The notes under the pieces were generated by a model. It was not told the origin of the DNA, ran no database searches, and saw nothing but the letters and a program-made list of their open reading frames with translations. Shown here piece after piece: positions 22,270 through 32,775 of a stretch of DNA of 64,000 bases. The stretch comes from Hordeum vulgare subsp. vulgare. Its lineage: Eukaryota > Streptophyta > Magnoliopsida > Poales > Poaceae. The stretch covers positions 507,268,263-507,332,262 of the forward strand of contig NC_058524.1 of the NCBI RefSeq assembly GCF_904849725.1. The letters are read 5' to 3'. Made by a program: the position numbers and the translations under genes. Position 1 is the first letter of the stretch. Each line of letters starts with the position of its first letter.

Positions 22270-22711
22270 CTAGAAAACGGTGTCTGTCGCTGCTGCACCT
22301 TTAGCGACGCTCACCTCCAACGCCCTCTGTCGCTCTAGACGACCCATCTCGAAGCGGTAGGACTCCTCGTAGATCACCTCATTTGCGCCTCTGCGGCAGT
22401 GTGTGCTACGGCCAAGCGGCAATAAGACTCTTTGCATGCTTGACCAGGTGCTCCTCCTCCTCCCACAGGAACTCGATGTAGCGCACAAGGTCGTAGACGC
22501 ACATGTAGGGATCCACCTTCACTTCCCTCTTTGCGGTGGTGGCAGAGTAGATGATGACCCCAGCGGTCGACGGTAGGCTAGCGTCCATGGAGGCTAATGG
22601 TGGGGTGGAGGCCACGACCACCATGTCCCGCCTTTGGGCCACGACGGTGGAGCAGGTGATGGCCACAGTGGCCGATAATGGTGTGGCCGCCAAGACGGCC
22701 ACCTCCCGCAT
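22270..22711 (-). pseudogene. Broken gene for an unrecognised conserved-looking protein
   Basis: On the minus strand a frame from ATG at 22711 encodes a Val/Ala-rich N-terminus, then KREVKVDPYMCVYDLVRYIE and FLWEEEEHLVKHAKSLIAAW before a TAG. One frame over, the reading continues as RGANEVIYEESYRFEMGRLE with a charged helix and ends at TAG (22270). The composition switch suggests one protein broken by a frameshift near 22400. I do not recognise the family. An overlapping plus-strand frame (22551-22931) is a shadow of the same GC-rich codons, although I cannot exclude the opposite assignment. Confidence 0.4.
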
Positions 22712-23353
22712 TCAGGTTTTGGTGGCGGAGCGGGCGATTGCCTTGGCTTTTGATGATGGTGTGTTGGCCATTGTGTCAAACGGTGGGGTGGCAGCAATGT
22801 CAGCCGAATACAGATGCCGATGGGAAGCGGCGGTGGAACGTGTTGTTTGTGTTGCACGCACACCCAACAGGGAAGCCACACGCACTACACTACACTGGGG
22901 ACTAGGCCGCCACTGCGGTGTAGTCCCATAGCTGGAGATATCCTCTCATGACAGCGGAGCAGCTGATTGATGACAATGGACCGGTGCCATTGGCGATTGT
23001 GCGAGAAGCAGATGGGATAAGCTACTTGGAGGGTAGGGGAAATGCGACGCATGACTCGCCCTCCATGGGGGTTTCTATAGCAGGCCGGTAAGCATTGGGA
23101 CTTTGGGGGGATTTCGCTGAGTCAGGCGGGAAGCTTGCATGAATATTTGTGGGAACCTGAGCAGTTGCGCGGGAACGGGCTCACCGACGATTCATTGGCA
23201 CCACTTCGAGCCACCGCCTGGCCAACACGTACACGGTGCTCAAGCTTGCGCTCGAAGCCGTCTACGGTAGTGGGGTGACAAGACGTGCGAGAGGAGGATG
23301 AAACGACACGTACAAAAATGGTTAAGAAAATAAGTTTACAATTTAATGACCTA
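22712..23353. other. GC-rich spacer, no supported gene
   Basis: Contains short open frames on both strands without a recognisable motif. It may be upstream sequence of the minus-strand pseudogene. Confidence 0.35.
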
Positions 23354-23587
23354 CTACCTTCGTCCTAGTTTATAAGTCCTCTTTGTATTTCTGGGCCACA
23401 TTTTGACTAGAGATTTAACTAACAAAATACGAATGCATGTCCCCAAATATTATATCGTTGGTTTCATATTTAACATACTTTCCAATCATAACATTTCTAT
23501 AACATGCATTAAAATTTTGTTAGCTAAATTTAAGGTCAAAATATGACACAGAATATAAAGGGTACTAATAATCCAAGACGGAGGTAG
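23354..23587. mobile_element. Stowaway-type MITE, 234 bp
   Basis: Begins CTACCTTCGTCCTAGTTTAT and, reversed from the other end, CTACCTCCGTCTTGGATTAT. Flanked by TA at 23352-23353 and 23588-23589. A third Stowaway family in this window. Confidence 0.88.
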
Positions 23588-23589
23588 TA

Positions 23590-24091
23590 GCACAAGGCCT
23601 CTCTCTACGCAGCATCGCGAATGATTGTTCGACCATCGTGTGTTGTGGAACACGGCGTAGTTTTATATCATGCCACGGCTCGCAACTGCCGGCCGACTTG
23701 TAGACGACCATTCTGTGTGTTTTCAACTGCTCTATGCGTGTGCTTGCTCAAGGTTGAGGCGGCCACAACATGCTCTGCTCATGTCCCGCCGCATGTGGTC
23801 TGCTCTCACGTCCCTCCGCACGCTCTTCCCGCGTTCCTCCATGCGCGCTACTAGTGTTTTGGGACAGCACAAGGTCATGTAGTTTCGTGCTGTCATTATG
23901 CATGAGGTTGCGTCGGGCGTGGCGCCACAATGTAGTACACCTGCTGCAAAAACTGCCATGTGGACATGCCGCGAATCCATGCCACCCGGTCCCCATTTAT
24001 TCCCGTTCCCATTTACCTTTGTCTCTTATTCCACACCACCCAATAAGCACACCAACAACGACACATACAAAGAGGATATCCAGCGGATTCA
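23590..24091. other. Upstream region of the exonuclease pseudogene
   Basis: Moderately GC-rich with no supported gene. It would hold the promoter and 5' leader of the plus-strand pseudogene that starts at 24092. No convincing TATA box was found. Confidence 0.35.
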
Positions 24092-24835
24092 ATGGCGCTC
24101 CCTATCTCTCCAATGACGCTCCCAGCGGCCGATGACGACAACAAAGGGAAGTTCACCACGCATCACATAGTGGACACCCACGTGAGGGGGAAGGACCTCT
24201 TGGTGGTGTACATGAACGAGTCGGTCTCGGTTGAGAGATCCATCCAAACTATGGAGCAATTGCTACATGAGGACAAGTACCAAGTGGTCAACTTCAACCT
24301 CGAGTTCACCAGCGATTGTGCCACGCAAGATCAGAAGGTTGCCGTCGCCCAGTTGTGTGTGCGACATGACTTCCTCGTGTAGCACTACCACCTGGCAACA
24401 AGGCCTTGCGCGCGTTTTGCTAGGTTTATCAACATCCCCGACTACAGTTTCGCTCCGATGGAAACCACCAATGATCTAAAATCGCTCAATGTTTTGGGCT
24501 TGACCTGACAGAATCTTGTCAACATATGTGACACTACTAGGTCTGGGGCAGCACCAATAACAAACATAACTCCCCTAGTTGACCTTGCCTTGGCCATCAT
24601 CGACCCCTACTACATGAAGATGAAGGATGAGAGAAAGAAGGACAAGGATGCCTGCCACTATGCATGGGATCAGAGACTGGATGAAGAATGCGTCAAGTAT
24701 GCGGTCAAGGAGTCGTACACAAGCTACGAGATGTATAGGCACATCGTTGACATGAGGAAGTGTCTTCGTCCTTCCCCAGATGAGGGGTTGAGCCATATAG
24801 TAGTAGCGGGAGTGTCACAAGAAGTAGATGACTAG
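24092..24835 (+). pseudogene. WRN/RNase D-type 3'-5' exonuclease pseudogene
   Basis: One frame of 247 codons runs from ATG to TAG with no indel but two nonsense codons: TAG at 24380-24382 and TGA at 24506-24508. The layout matches the DEDDy exonuclease domain of Werner-like plant proteins. A beta strand VVNFNLEFTSD is at the Exo I position, where the usual first Asp appears as Asn. Then comes KVAVAQLCVRHDFLV, then a TNDLKSLNVLGL segment at Exo II, LVDLALAIIDPYYMKMK, and a C-terminal YAVKESYTSYEMYRHIVDM at Exo III, where the expected Asp is Glu/Ser. Length is normal for the single-domain family. This is the clearest host-type gene in the window and it is dead. It lies upstream of short tandem repeats and a CACTA-like terminus, so it may have been carried by a transposon. 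Confidence 0.75.
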
Positions 24836-25023
24836 ATGGTCATTTCTCCTCGCTTGGAATGCGTACAATTGTTTATTGAGGTGTGTGCGATTGATTTGTA
24901 TAGTCACTTATGTAATTTTATGTATGTTTTAGTATATATATGTTCTTGTGTAGGCAGAGACAATCACACGTATTATTAGCAATAATCGTATGTGTAATCA
25001 TCGATCTTCGCACACCTTTCTCA

Positions 25024-25310
25024 TTACAGACCTGTTTGCCGTGTATCACACACATCTTGTTGAGTTGAACTATTCCTTTTGTCTTGGCTCATCGTAAATA
25101 GTTCATCCGAGTGAATTGTATGCCCTCCATCGCACACACCTTGATCTGGTAGACCGTTTCTATTGTGTTGCCTAATCACAAACAATTCATTCCAGTGAAC
25201 TCTATGCCGTATATCGCGCACACCCTCATCTGGTTGACTGTTTCTGTTGTTGTGGATCATCACAAACACTTCGTATGGATTAACCGTATGCGACACACCG
25301 CACGTACAAT
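25024..25310. repeat. Three degenerate ~90-bp tandem repeats
   Basis: Units contain variants of ATCACACACATCTTGTTGA, a TTTCTNTTGTNTTG block and CATCNCAAANANTTCATCC-like wording. On the minus strand they give a repetitive frame of 91 codons, which I read as a by-product of the period being divisible by three. The location just inside a CACTA-like end suggests subterminal repeats. Confidence 0.6.
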
Positions 25311-25409
25311 TCTGATATAAATCGTGTTTGATTTCCGCACAATTGCAAAAAGTTTGTCACATTTTTGACGGTTTTCTTACAACACTATTTGTGATTAATG
25401 CATCGCACA

Positions 25410-25440
25410 CAGTTTTGTTGAAGGGTCTCTCATTGTAGTG
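25410..25440 (-). mobile_element. CACTA-like terminal inverted repeat, one end only
   Basis: Reversed, the sequence starts CACTACAATGAGAGACCC. This is followed inward by the ~90-bp repeats. CACTA elements start with CACTA and have short subterminal repeats, so this looks like a right end. No partner end was found upstream, so the element may be truncated, and no target duplication can be shown. Confidence 0.5.
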
Positions 25441-27131
25441 TTGCGTTTGGACCATCTTGCAGTAGTGAATTTGCATGGCAATAAATCTTGGAATGGCAAT
25501 AAAAATGCCATAATAGGTAGGTATGGTGTATGTTTTCAGGAAGATATAGGAAGGCTTATGTGTGACAGAGCATATCATACCAAGGGTTTGGACGCACCAG
25601 CGAAGTTTGCACCAATCCTCGAGGTGAGAATGGGCAATGCATGGTACGAAAAAGGCTAGCAAAATATGAGGATGTGAGATTGCGTATGTCCGTGGTATCA
25701 CATTATTCATGAATAAATCATATACTTATTGAATTTTTTTATTAGTTTTATCACAAATCAAAGCACTACTTGCATGCCCCGAGGGAGGGGCTTGGGAGGA
25801 GTTAACCATCGCACGCCTCTCACCCGAAACAACACTAGAACTTTAATGTGGAACACAAAGTATCACTCATACATCCCATGAGTTTTTATATTCAGACAAA
25901 CAAGAAATTAACATCTCTTAATACCAATAGTTAGACAAATAAAAAATAATGCACTCACACATTTTTCATATTACCACATCAATATCATTAACCAACAATT
26001 TCTCTTCGTGTGCTACATGATGGTTTCGATTATCACTCATTGAATACTTATTATTTTTGTACTAGCCTGATGACCCATGCAAATTACCATTACTATTCAT
26101 TAACTCTCAAACAAATATAAGCGAAGAATGAGAGGGCAAACATTTCTATAAAATCTAAACGCGGCCATGCTCAAAAAGATATAAGTTAAGTACTTGAGCA
26201 ACTGCTAAACTCAAAAGATACAAGTGAAGCACATAGAGTTTTCTAGCAAATCATGATGAAAGGGTGTCTCTCTGAAATGGTTGTATCCAGAAAATGATGA
26301 TTGTGGCACAATGAAAATAAAAGCAAACAAAAGCAAACGACGCCCCAAGCAAAACTCACATCGTGTGAGTAATAAAAATGTAGCTCCAAGTGACATACCG
26401 ATGGATTGAGACAAAAGAGGGGATGTCTTTCGGGGCATCCCCAAGATTAGATGCTTCAGTCTTCCTAGAATATTACTTTGGGGTGCCTTGGGCATCCCCA
26501 GTCTTTGGATCTTGATGCTCTTCATTCCTTTGTCCATCGTGATAGCACCCAAAACTTGAAAACTTCAATCACACAAAACTCAACAAAATTTATGAGATCC
26601 GTTAGTATAAGCAACATATCAAATACCTTAGGTACTCTTATAAATTGATTCATGTTTCGTTATTGCAAAATAGGTAATGTATTCTAACTTCTCCATGGCT
26701 TATACCCCTGATACAATCATAGCATCATAAAAAAAAGCAAACTATGCAAGCAAAAATAGAATTTGTCTAAATAGAATAGACTGTAATGATTTGTAAAGAA
26801 CCTATACTTTTGTAACTCCAAAAATTATGAACAATTAAGACGACCTCTATAATTTGTAAAGAAATATTGTATATTTTTTGCTTAAAAAGACGTTCGACTA
26901 AAATCATAGAAATTTTGAACTCGACGTCAAAGTTTCTATTTTTGAATCGTATGAGTTCTAGTTATCATACAAGTCATCCCAAAGGCTTTACTTGGCAGAA
27001 ACACTAATTTAAATAGAAAGTAAAAAAAGCATAAATTAAGATAACTATTGGGTTGCCTCCCAACAAGTGCTATTGTTTTATGCCCTTAGCTAGGCATAAT
27101 GCGCATGATAAAGTGTTTTCATCTTTAACAC
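25441..27131 (-). mobile_element. Athila-lineage internal region remnant
   Basis: Minus-strand sequence matches the post-protease part of the element at 47917-55218: the phrase TGCCTAGCTAAGGGC then GTTGGGAGGCAACCCAA (near 27050) equals the stretch at 50918-50970. The duplicated CTTGGGGATGCCC motifs at 26440-26510 parallel 51555-51623. The primer site, gag and protease expected next to the LTR are missing, so the copy is internally deleted. The left end is truncated at 25440. Confidence 0.65.
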
Positions 27132-27584
27132 CGATGACCCACAAGTATAGGTGATCAATCGTAGTCGTTTCAATAAGTAAGAGTGTCGAACCCAACGGGG
27201 AGCAGAAGGAAATGATATATAGTTCTCAGCAAGAGATTCTCCGCAAGTGCTGTAAGTGATAGTGATAGATTGTTTTGTAGCAAGATAGTTCGTAACAAGT
27301 GACAAATAACAATAGTAGCAAAGGTGCAGAAATGTAGCCCAATCCTTTTTATAACAAAGGACAGTGCTAAAAGTTCCCTTATAAGAAGCAATCGCTCCCA
27401 AGAAAAAATAGGAATTTCTATCGAGTCATGTTCATCATATTAAGTTGATTCGCGTTTGCTACTTTGATTATTTGATATGTGGGTGGACCGATGCTAAGGT
27501 GTTGTTCTTACTTGAACTAACAACCTACTTATGATTACCCCCTCTCACAAGCATCCGCAACTATGAAAGAAGAATTAAGAATAA
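27132..27584 (-). repeat. Athila-type LTR remnant, 3' part
   Basis: Starts with the mutated LTR end (CGATGACCCACAAGTATAGG on the plus strand) and continues to the Helitron insertion point. The rest of the LTR resumes at 31896. Reading across the Helitron gives a continuous LTR sequence. Confidence 0.7.
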
Positions 27585-27612
27585 CTAGTCGCCAACCCGT
27601 GCATCGCACGGG
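27585..27612 (-). terminator. Helitron 3' terminal hairpin and CTAG end
   Basis: A perfect 7-bp stem with 3-nt loop (27596-27612, CCCGTGCATCGCACGGG on the plus strand), seven bases from the CTAG end at 27585-27588. This is the rolling-circle termination signal. The stem is flanked by ATAACTAG and CTAGTTAT, giving a larger imperfect palindrome that includes four host bases. Confidence 0.88.
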
Positions 27613-28866
27613 CTAGTTATATAATAGTATCTTATATTCTACAATACATTACACACATGTAGAATGATCCAAGAAAATAATAGTGACAATATTGCGAAGG
27701 CCCGTGTCTTGAGAATCGGTTCGTTGTCTTAATGAAATTCATTAATGCAATCATTTTAAAGATAAGTAGACCATCACAAACACAACAAGCCAACTTAGTT
27801 TTTTTCTAAAACTAAAAACCCTATAGGCTTATCACTTGCCAGCTGACATCCATAAAGAACTTCCACATTCGTTTGGAGAGGCACCAAGAATCACCAGCTA
27901 GGAGCCTACAAAAATTGTAGGGTAACCATTACATATATACTAAATTTTAGCACGATTTTAGAACCACAAATCATTGAAAACCCCTCCTTTATCAAGCAGC
28001 TCCATCCTATGTCTCACTCCTACAATAGAATAGGTTCAACTATGTTGCACCTCTATCTTGGGTCCATACTGATATATGGTTGAACATCTATCTTCTATCC
28101 AAACCTATATAGGTTGTTTAGTGGTGGTCTAAGTCTCCATGAAACTAAATGAAGTTATTAAGAACAAAAACAAATGAAGTTCTCAATCGTTCCTACTTCT
28201 GAGATTTGGTATATTAGACTCCATATATTATGTGTTATTCCTTCCTAGCTATACTTATACACAAACACACACTTAGCAATAGAGCATTGGAAGTTAGAAA
28301 AATACATTCAAACAAATTTACGTACAACACAACCTAACAAAATACATGAAGAATTGACTTTTTCTATCATGGAAAAAATAGGCATCAACACAAAAATATG
28401 TTTCTATTTTTATCATACCATCTTAACAAAGAGTTAAATGGCGATTAAGAGAAAGCATAATGTGGTCGTAGTACAACATGCACATAAATATGTTCAGAAT
28501 AACGAACGCTAAAATATCATGTGACCTTCTAGTGACAACCACTATGTTAATATTCAAACAAACATTATTTCAAATCAATATCCACCTATCTTCTTAGTGT
28601 GGTAATATTAGTTGCATTCAATGACTCCTTGCTTACAACGAACTAAACACTCCAATTAAAATGAGATGTAGGTTACCATGATAATAAAGATAGCAATTAT
28701 TCTAACATAAGAGAAGGACCATAACGTGAGAAATTATGATTTTCCAAAAAATGACATCCCAAGCAAAGTGTATACGTTGTGCTTATATAATCTAGAACTG
28801 TTGTGATGTGTGTTTTAGTTGTTTAGCTCTCATACTGTTGTCTTGCTTGTAGCTCTTATTAGAACT

Positions 28867-28886
28867 CGTGTGTGTGTGTGTGTGCA
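28867..28886. repeat. (GT)n microsatellite in the Helitron
   Basis: A short GT run inside the Helitron. The rest of 27613-29480 is AT-rich with no gene or repeat that I can support. Confidence 0.7.
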
Positions 28887-29481
28887 TTTTTGTGTAACTA
28901 TAATTATTGCCACACACTATGATACATGTGTACATTATTAGAATAATTTGGAAAAGGAGTGTAAATTAAATTATGGATGATTTAAGCAGAGAACATGAGA
29001 CCCCGATCAATGTGACATACCGGAAAAGTAGAATAATATACTCATATAGAAAAATGAATTACTTGTTCTCCATGGATGGTTATCCTTGCTGATCTTTCCA
29101 ACCATCTGATGCCTCCACAATATCCGTTGAGCCTACACATTCCTTGGTAACAACATTCCAATTAGATGATCAATCTTTACTTTATTGGGGTAAGTTATAA
29201 TGAAAATGGCAGGTGGGTTGACAGTTACTAACCAACTATGTTATATGTCAATAGTTTTAACCATCAACTAACCAAAAACAAATTCTCTAGTTCTTACGAA
29301 CAAAAAAGAAATTAAGAGATAGGCATATATGTATGAAAGAATCAACCATAGATATCTTCGTAAGGACATAAATTGTAGAACAGAATTATTACATTTACGC
29401 TGAGCCCAAACCACCAGCACCACCCTTCAACATTGTAGTATAGACATACAACGAACGAAGCTAATTCAATTCAATTAATAA

Positions 29482-30268
29482 CATATATCATATATATAAA
29501 GGACCGTATTACATAATCACAGTGTCTTACGAGCTAATTATAAGAAACCCGTAATTCTTGAAGCATAATAGAAGAACAATATATTTAAGGCTTTCAATTG
29601 TAGTTATCTTCCCCTTTTTCCATGTGCAGATGACACGAAAAAGTCAGCAATTTCTACCTGAAAAGGAAGAATACAAAATTAGAATGGACTGATGTTATTT
29701 ACGTAATAAGGAAGGTTTGAGCACTAAATTAACTATTGATTCTTCCGGTCAAACTTAAAGTATCCGAACGTCATGCATTAACGTGTGTGACATAGTTGGC
29801 GGAGTTTAATATTGGAGTTAAAAAAACGCTGTGCACAAAACAAAACAAAATTAGATCAAGTGCATGTATGGTCATGTATATCATATATATAAAGGATCGT
29901 ATTACATAATCACAGTGTCTTATGAGCTAATTCTAAGTAACCCGTAATTCTTGAAACATAATAGAAGAACAATACATTTAAGGCTTTCAGTTGTAGTTAT
30001 CTTCCCCTTTTTCCATGTGCAGATGACACGAGAAAGTCAGCAATTTCTACCTGAAAAAGAAGAATACAAAATTAGAATGGACTGATGTTATTTACGTAAT
30101 AAGGAAGGGTTGAGCACTAAATTAACTATTGATTCTTCCTATCAAACTTAAAGTATCCGAAACTCATGCATGAACGTGTGTGACATAGTTGGCGGAGTTT
30201 AATATTAGAGTTAACAAAACGTCGTGCACAAAACAAAACAAAGCAAAATTAGATCAAGTGCATGTACG
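29482..30268. repeat. Tandem duplication, unit ~393 bp, inside the Helitron
   Basis: GTATTACATAATCACAGTGT occurs near 29507 and 29900, and the sequences stay highly similar for the whole unit (for example TTTTTCCATGTGCAGATGAC in both). A third, diverged partial copy with GCACTAAATTAACTATTGAT follows near 30290-30460. Confidence 0.88.
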
Positions 30269-30879
30269 GTCATGATTTTTTTACGACTAAGCACTAAATT
30301 AACTATTGATTTTTGAATTGAATTAAAACAGCCAAAACTCATGAGATGAACGTGTGACGTAGTTGTCTGAATTTAATATTACAATGAATTATCTTTTTTT
30401 CTAGCTGAACAAAATATCTTGCACAATATTTCTATATATCAAGTAGACGTATGGTCATGAAAACTTTAGTGTGCAATTTGATTTATATTAGGTCAACCTA
30501 TTCCGCTACCATGTGGAATATAAGAAAAGATTTAACATTGCCTTGTAAGTTCTGTTACGTAGCTTCGTCATGTAATCTCACTGCATAATTCCCTTATTAT
30601 TTCGAAAACATAATCAACTGTTAGAGAAAATTATAATATGTTGCTTGCCACCACACACATCAATGCATAAACCAGTCTTCAGTATATGTTAGTTCCCTCC
30701 TCTTTTTATGATGGCCAAATCAAGCAGCCTCCCAAAGCAACAAAATTATGTACCAGAAAAAAACATATGGTAAATATCAATGTATTGAAATATATTTTAA
30801 CAAAACCAAGTCGTTCATGTAGTTATCCATGTGGCGACCTATATGCAGGTAGTTCTTTTGTCAGGTATTGTACACATAA

Positions 30880-31163
30880 GGGCATGTACACCGGGTAGCC
30901 CCAGGGATGCTGCCCCATAGGTTCGGGTGGTCCAGGTAGGTTCGGGTGGTGCTTCAAACATGTCAGGGGATCTTCTGCAGGAGGCAGCCTCTTGGACAGA
31001 AAAAGTGAAAAAGATGAAAAAATGTGAGAGCAAAAGATTATGACATTGGGACCCATAATATAGAAGACATTAACTTTTGATGGTGCGACTGAAAAAATTA
31101 TTTTCCCGTATCTAGCTGGATGCATCGGGGACGGCACCTACCACTGCCCCAGTGCTCATGCCC
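30880..31163. mobile_element. PIF/Harbinger-type MITE, 284 bp, nested in the Helitron
   Basis: Ends are GGGCATGTACACCGGG and, reversed, GGGCATGAGCACTGGGG. The flanks are TAA (30877-30879 and 31164-31166), the 3-bp target duplication of the Harbinger superfamily. It has no coding capacity. Confidence 0.85.
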
Positions 31164-31224
31164 TAACACATCTATCATATATATGCAGTTAGCAATATTT
31201 GCGTGACAATGAGGGCAATACAAA

Positions 31225-31700
31225 GCAAAAAAACGATGCAAGAAAGTCCTTACCCAGGATTTGTACGGCTGCTTGCAGTGCACCACGTACACATCCGAGG
31301 CCGAGGTCAGAGTCTCGCCCCTTCTGGCACCTCTGACCGTCACCGGCATGCAACCAGGTATCTAAGTCATCCCACATGGCACTGGTGCCCCATGCAAAAG
31401 CATCGGCCCAGCTGACAAAGCAAACTGATTAGCACTGGCTATGGTATGTTCGTATGTTTATCTGCAATTGAAAAGCAAGTTACCATTGGACGAAATCGTT
31501 TCAGAGTCAGCTCGTATATTTATGTGTCCCGGAGGATTAAGCCTAATGTGAACATGCACCTGAGCCGGCGCTATGCAGCCGCGTGGGAAGTTCCTTGTGG
31601 GGGGCCATCCAATCCAATATACGCATCGTGCACCCACACTCGCAGTGAGGTCAGCCCGGCTGGACGTCCGCCTCAAGGCCGCTCCGTAGATTTGGAGTAA
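31225..31700 (-). pseudogene. Possible captured exon fragments in the Helitron
   Basis: Two GC-richer blocks (about 31250-31410 and 31560-31700) stand out from the AT-rich Helitron. In the first, minus-strand coding-like sequence runs from an AG acceptor-like site (TTTGCTTTGTCAG) to a GGTAAG donor-like site. In the second, a minus-strand frame is open for about 80 codons. I do not recognise either product. The claim rests on composition and splice-like edges only. Confidence 0.35.
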
Positions 31701-31895
31701 GGGTTGAAAAAAGAGCGGATCTAGGGTTTCTCCAGGATGCTTAGATGCATTAGTCAAACGAATCTTAATTTCTAATTAACAAGGTAATTCTAGATTTAGA
31801 CCCTAGATTAATTTGGCCCCACCAAAGATCTATGGCTCTTAATTTCTAATTAACATGGTAATTACTTGGGAGTCTCTAATTAGTATAAGTATAGA

Positions 31896-32775
31896 TATAA
31901 CCATAGCATGAAACATGTGGATCCAAATCAATATCTTATGAAGCAACGTATAAACTGGGGTTTAAGCTTCTGTCACTCTCGCAACCCATCATCTATTTGT
32001 TACTCCACAATGACTTCCCTTAGACCCATAACAGGGTGAAGTGTCATGTAGTCGACATTCATATGGCACCGCTAAGAGAAGTAACAACATCCATATCATC
32101 AAAATATCGAACGAATACCAACTTTACATGATTATTTATAACAAGACTTATCCCATGCCCTCAGGAACAATAATTACTACTCACACATCATCAACATGTT
32201 CAATATGAAAGGTATAATAATAATAATTAACGATTTGAACATAATATCTTCCACCAAGTAATCCAACAAGAATCAAAAATGTAATCAACACTACTAGCAA
32301 GCCGCAAGTACCAATCTGAGGTTTTGAGACAAAGATTGAATACACGTGATGAACTAGGGTTGGAGATGAGACGGTGGTGGTGAAGATGTTGATGAAGATT
32401 GGCCCTCCCATGAAGGAGGATGCGTTGGTGATGACGATGGCTTCAATTTCCCCCTCCTGGAGGGGGAATTCCCCCGGCAAAATCTCTGTGCCGGAGAGCA
32501 AAAGGGCCTCTCCCCAGGTTTCCGCCTCGACACGACGACGCTTCAACCCGAAAGATAACTTATGATTTTTTCGAGTGTAAAACATATCATATAGGACAAG
32601 ATGGTCGCTAGAGGGCCAGCTGGGGCCCCACAAGCCATGACGGCATTGCCAAGAGGGCGCCCTATTTGCTTCTGCCCAACTGTTGGCCCCTCTCTGGCAT
32701 TACTTTATCCCAAAAATTCTCAAATATTCCAGAAAAATTATCCGTAAAGTTTCAGGTCATTTGGAGCAAGCTGAT
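31896..32775 (-). repeat. Athila-type LTR remnant, 5' part
   Basis: Continues the LTR begun at 27132 after the Helitron. It shares with the LTR at 63256-64000 (opposite strand) the stretch around the gene-like leader, including AACCCTAGTTCATC-type and TGTTGATTACTC-type phrases. The LTR is cut at about 32775 where integrase sequence of the Tat element starts, so the first few hundred bases of the LTR are missing. Confidence 0.7.

Larger units (their letters stand above)
27585..31895 (-). mobile_element. Non-autonomous Helitron, 4.3 kb
   Basis: On the minus strand it begins TCTATACTTATACTAATTAG and ends with the hairpin CCCGTGCGATGCACGGG, a 7-nt spacer and CTAG. The flanking host bases are A (before TC) and T (after CTAG), the AT dinucleotide target of Helitrons, with no target duplication. 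It splits an Athila LTR. I see no Rep/helicase ORF. The interior is AT-rich and contains a ~393-bp tandem duplication, a Harbinger-type MITE and GC-richer exon-like stretches near the 5' end (31225-31700), where Helitrons often hold captured gene pieces. Confidence 0.88.

Noticed and set aside
22551..22931. 126-codon plus-strand frame
   Set aside because: Overlaps the minus-strand pseudogene in the same GC-rich DNA. The minus-strand reading has more protein-like content.
25024..25296. 91-codon repetitive frame that could look like a repeat protein
   Set aside because: A ~90-bp DNA tandem repeat automatically keeps frame. Position beside a CACTA-like end fits subterminal repeats.
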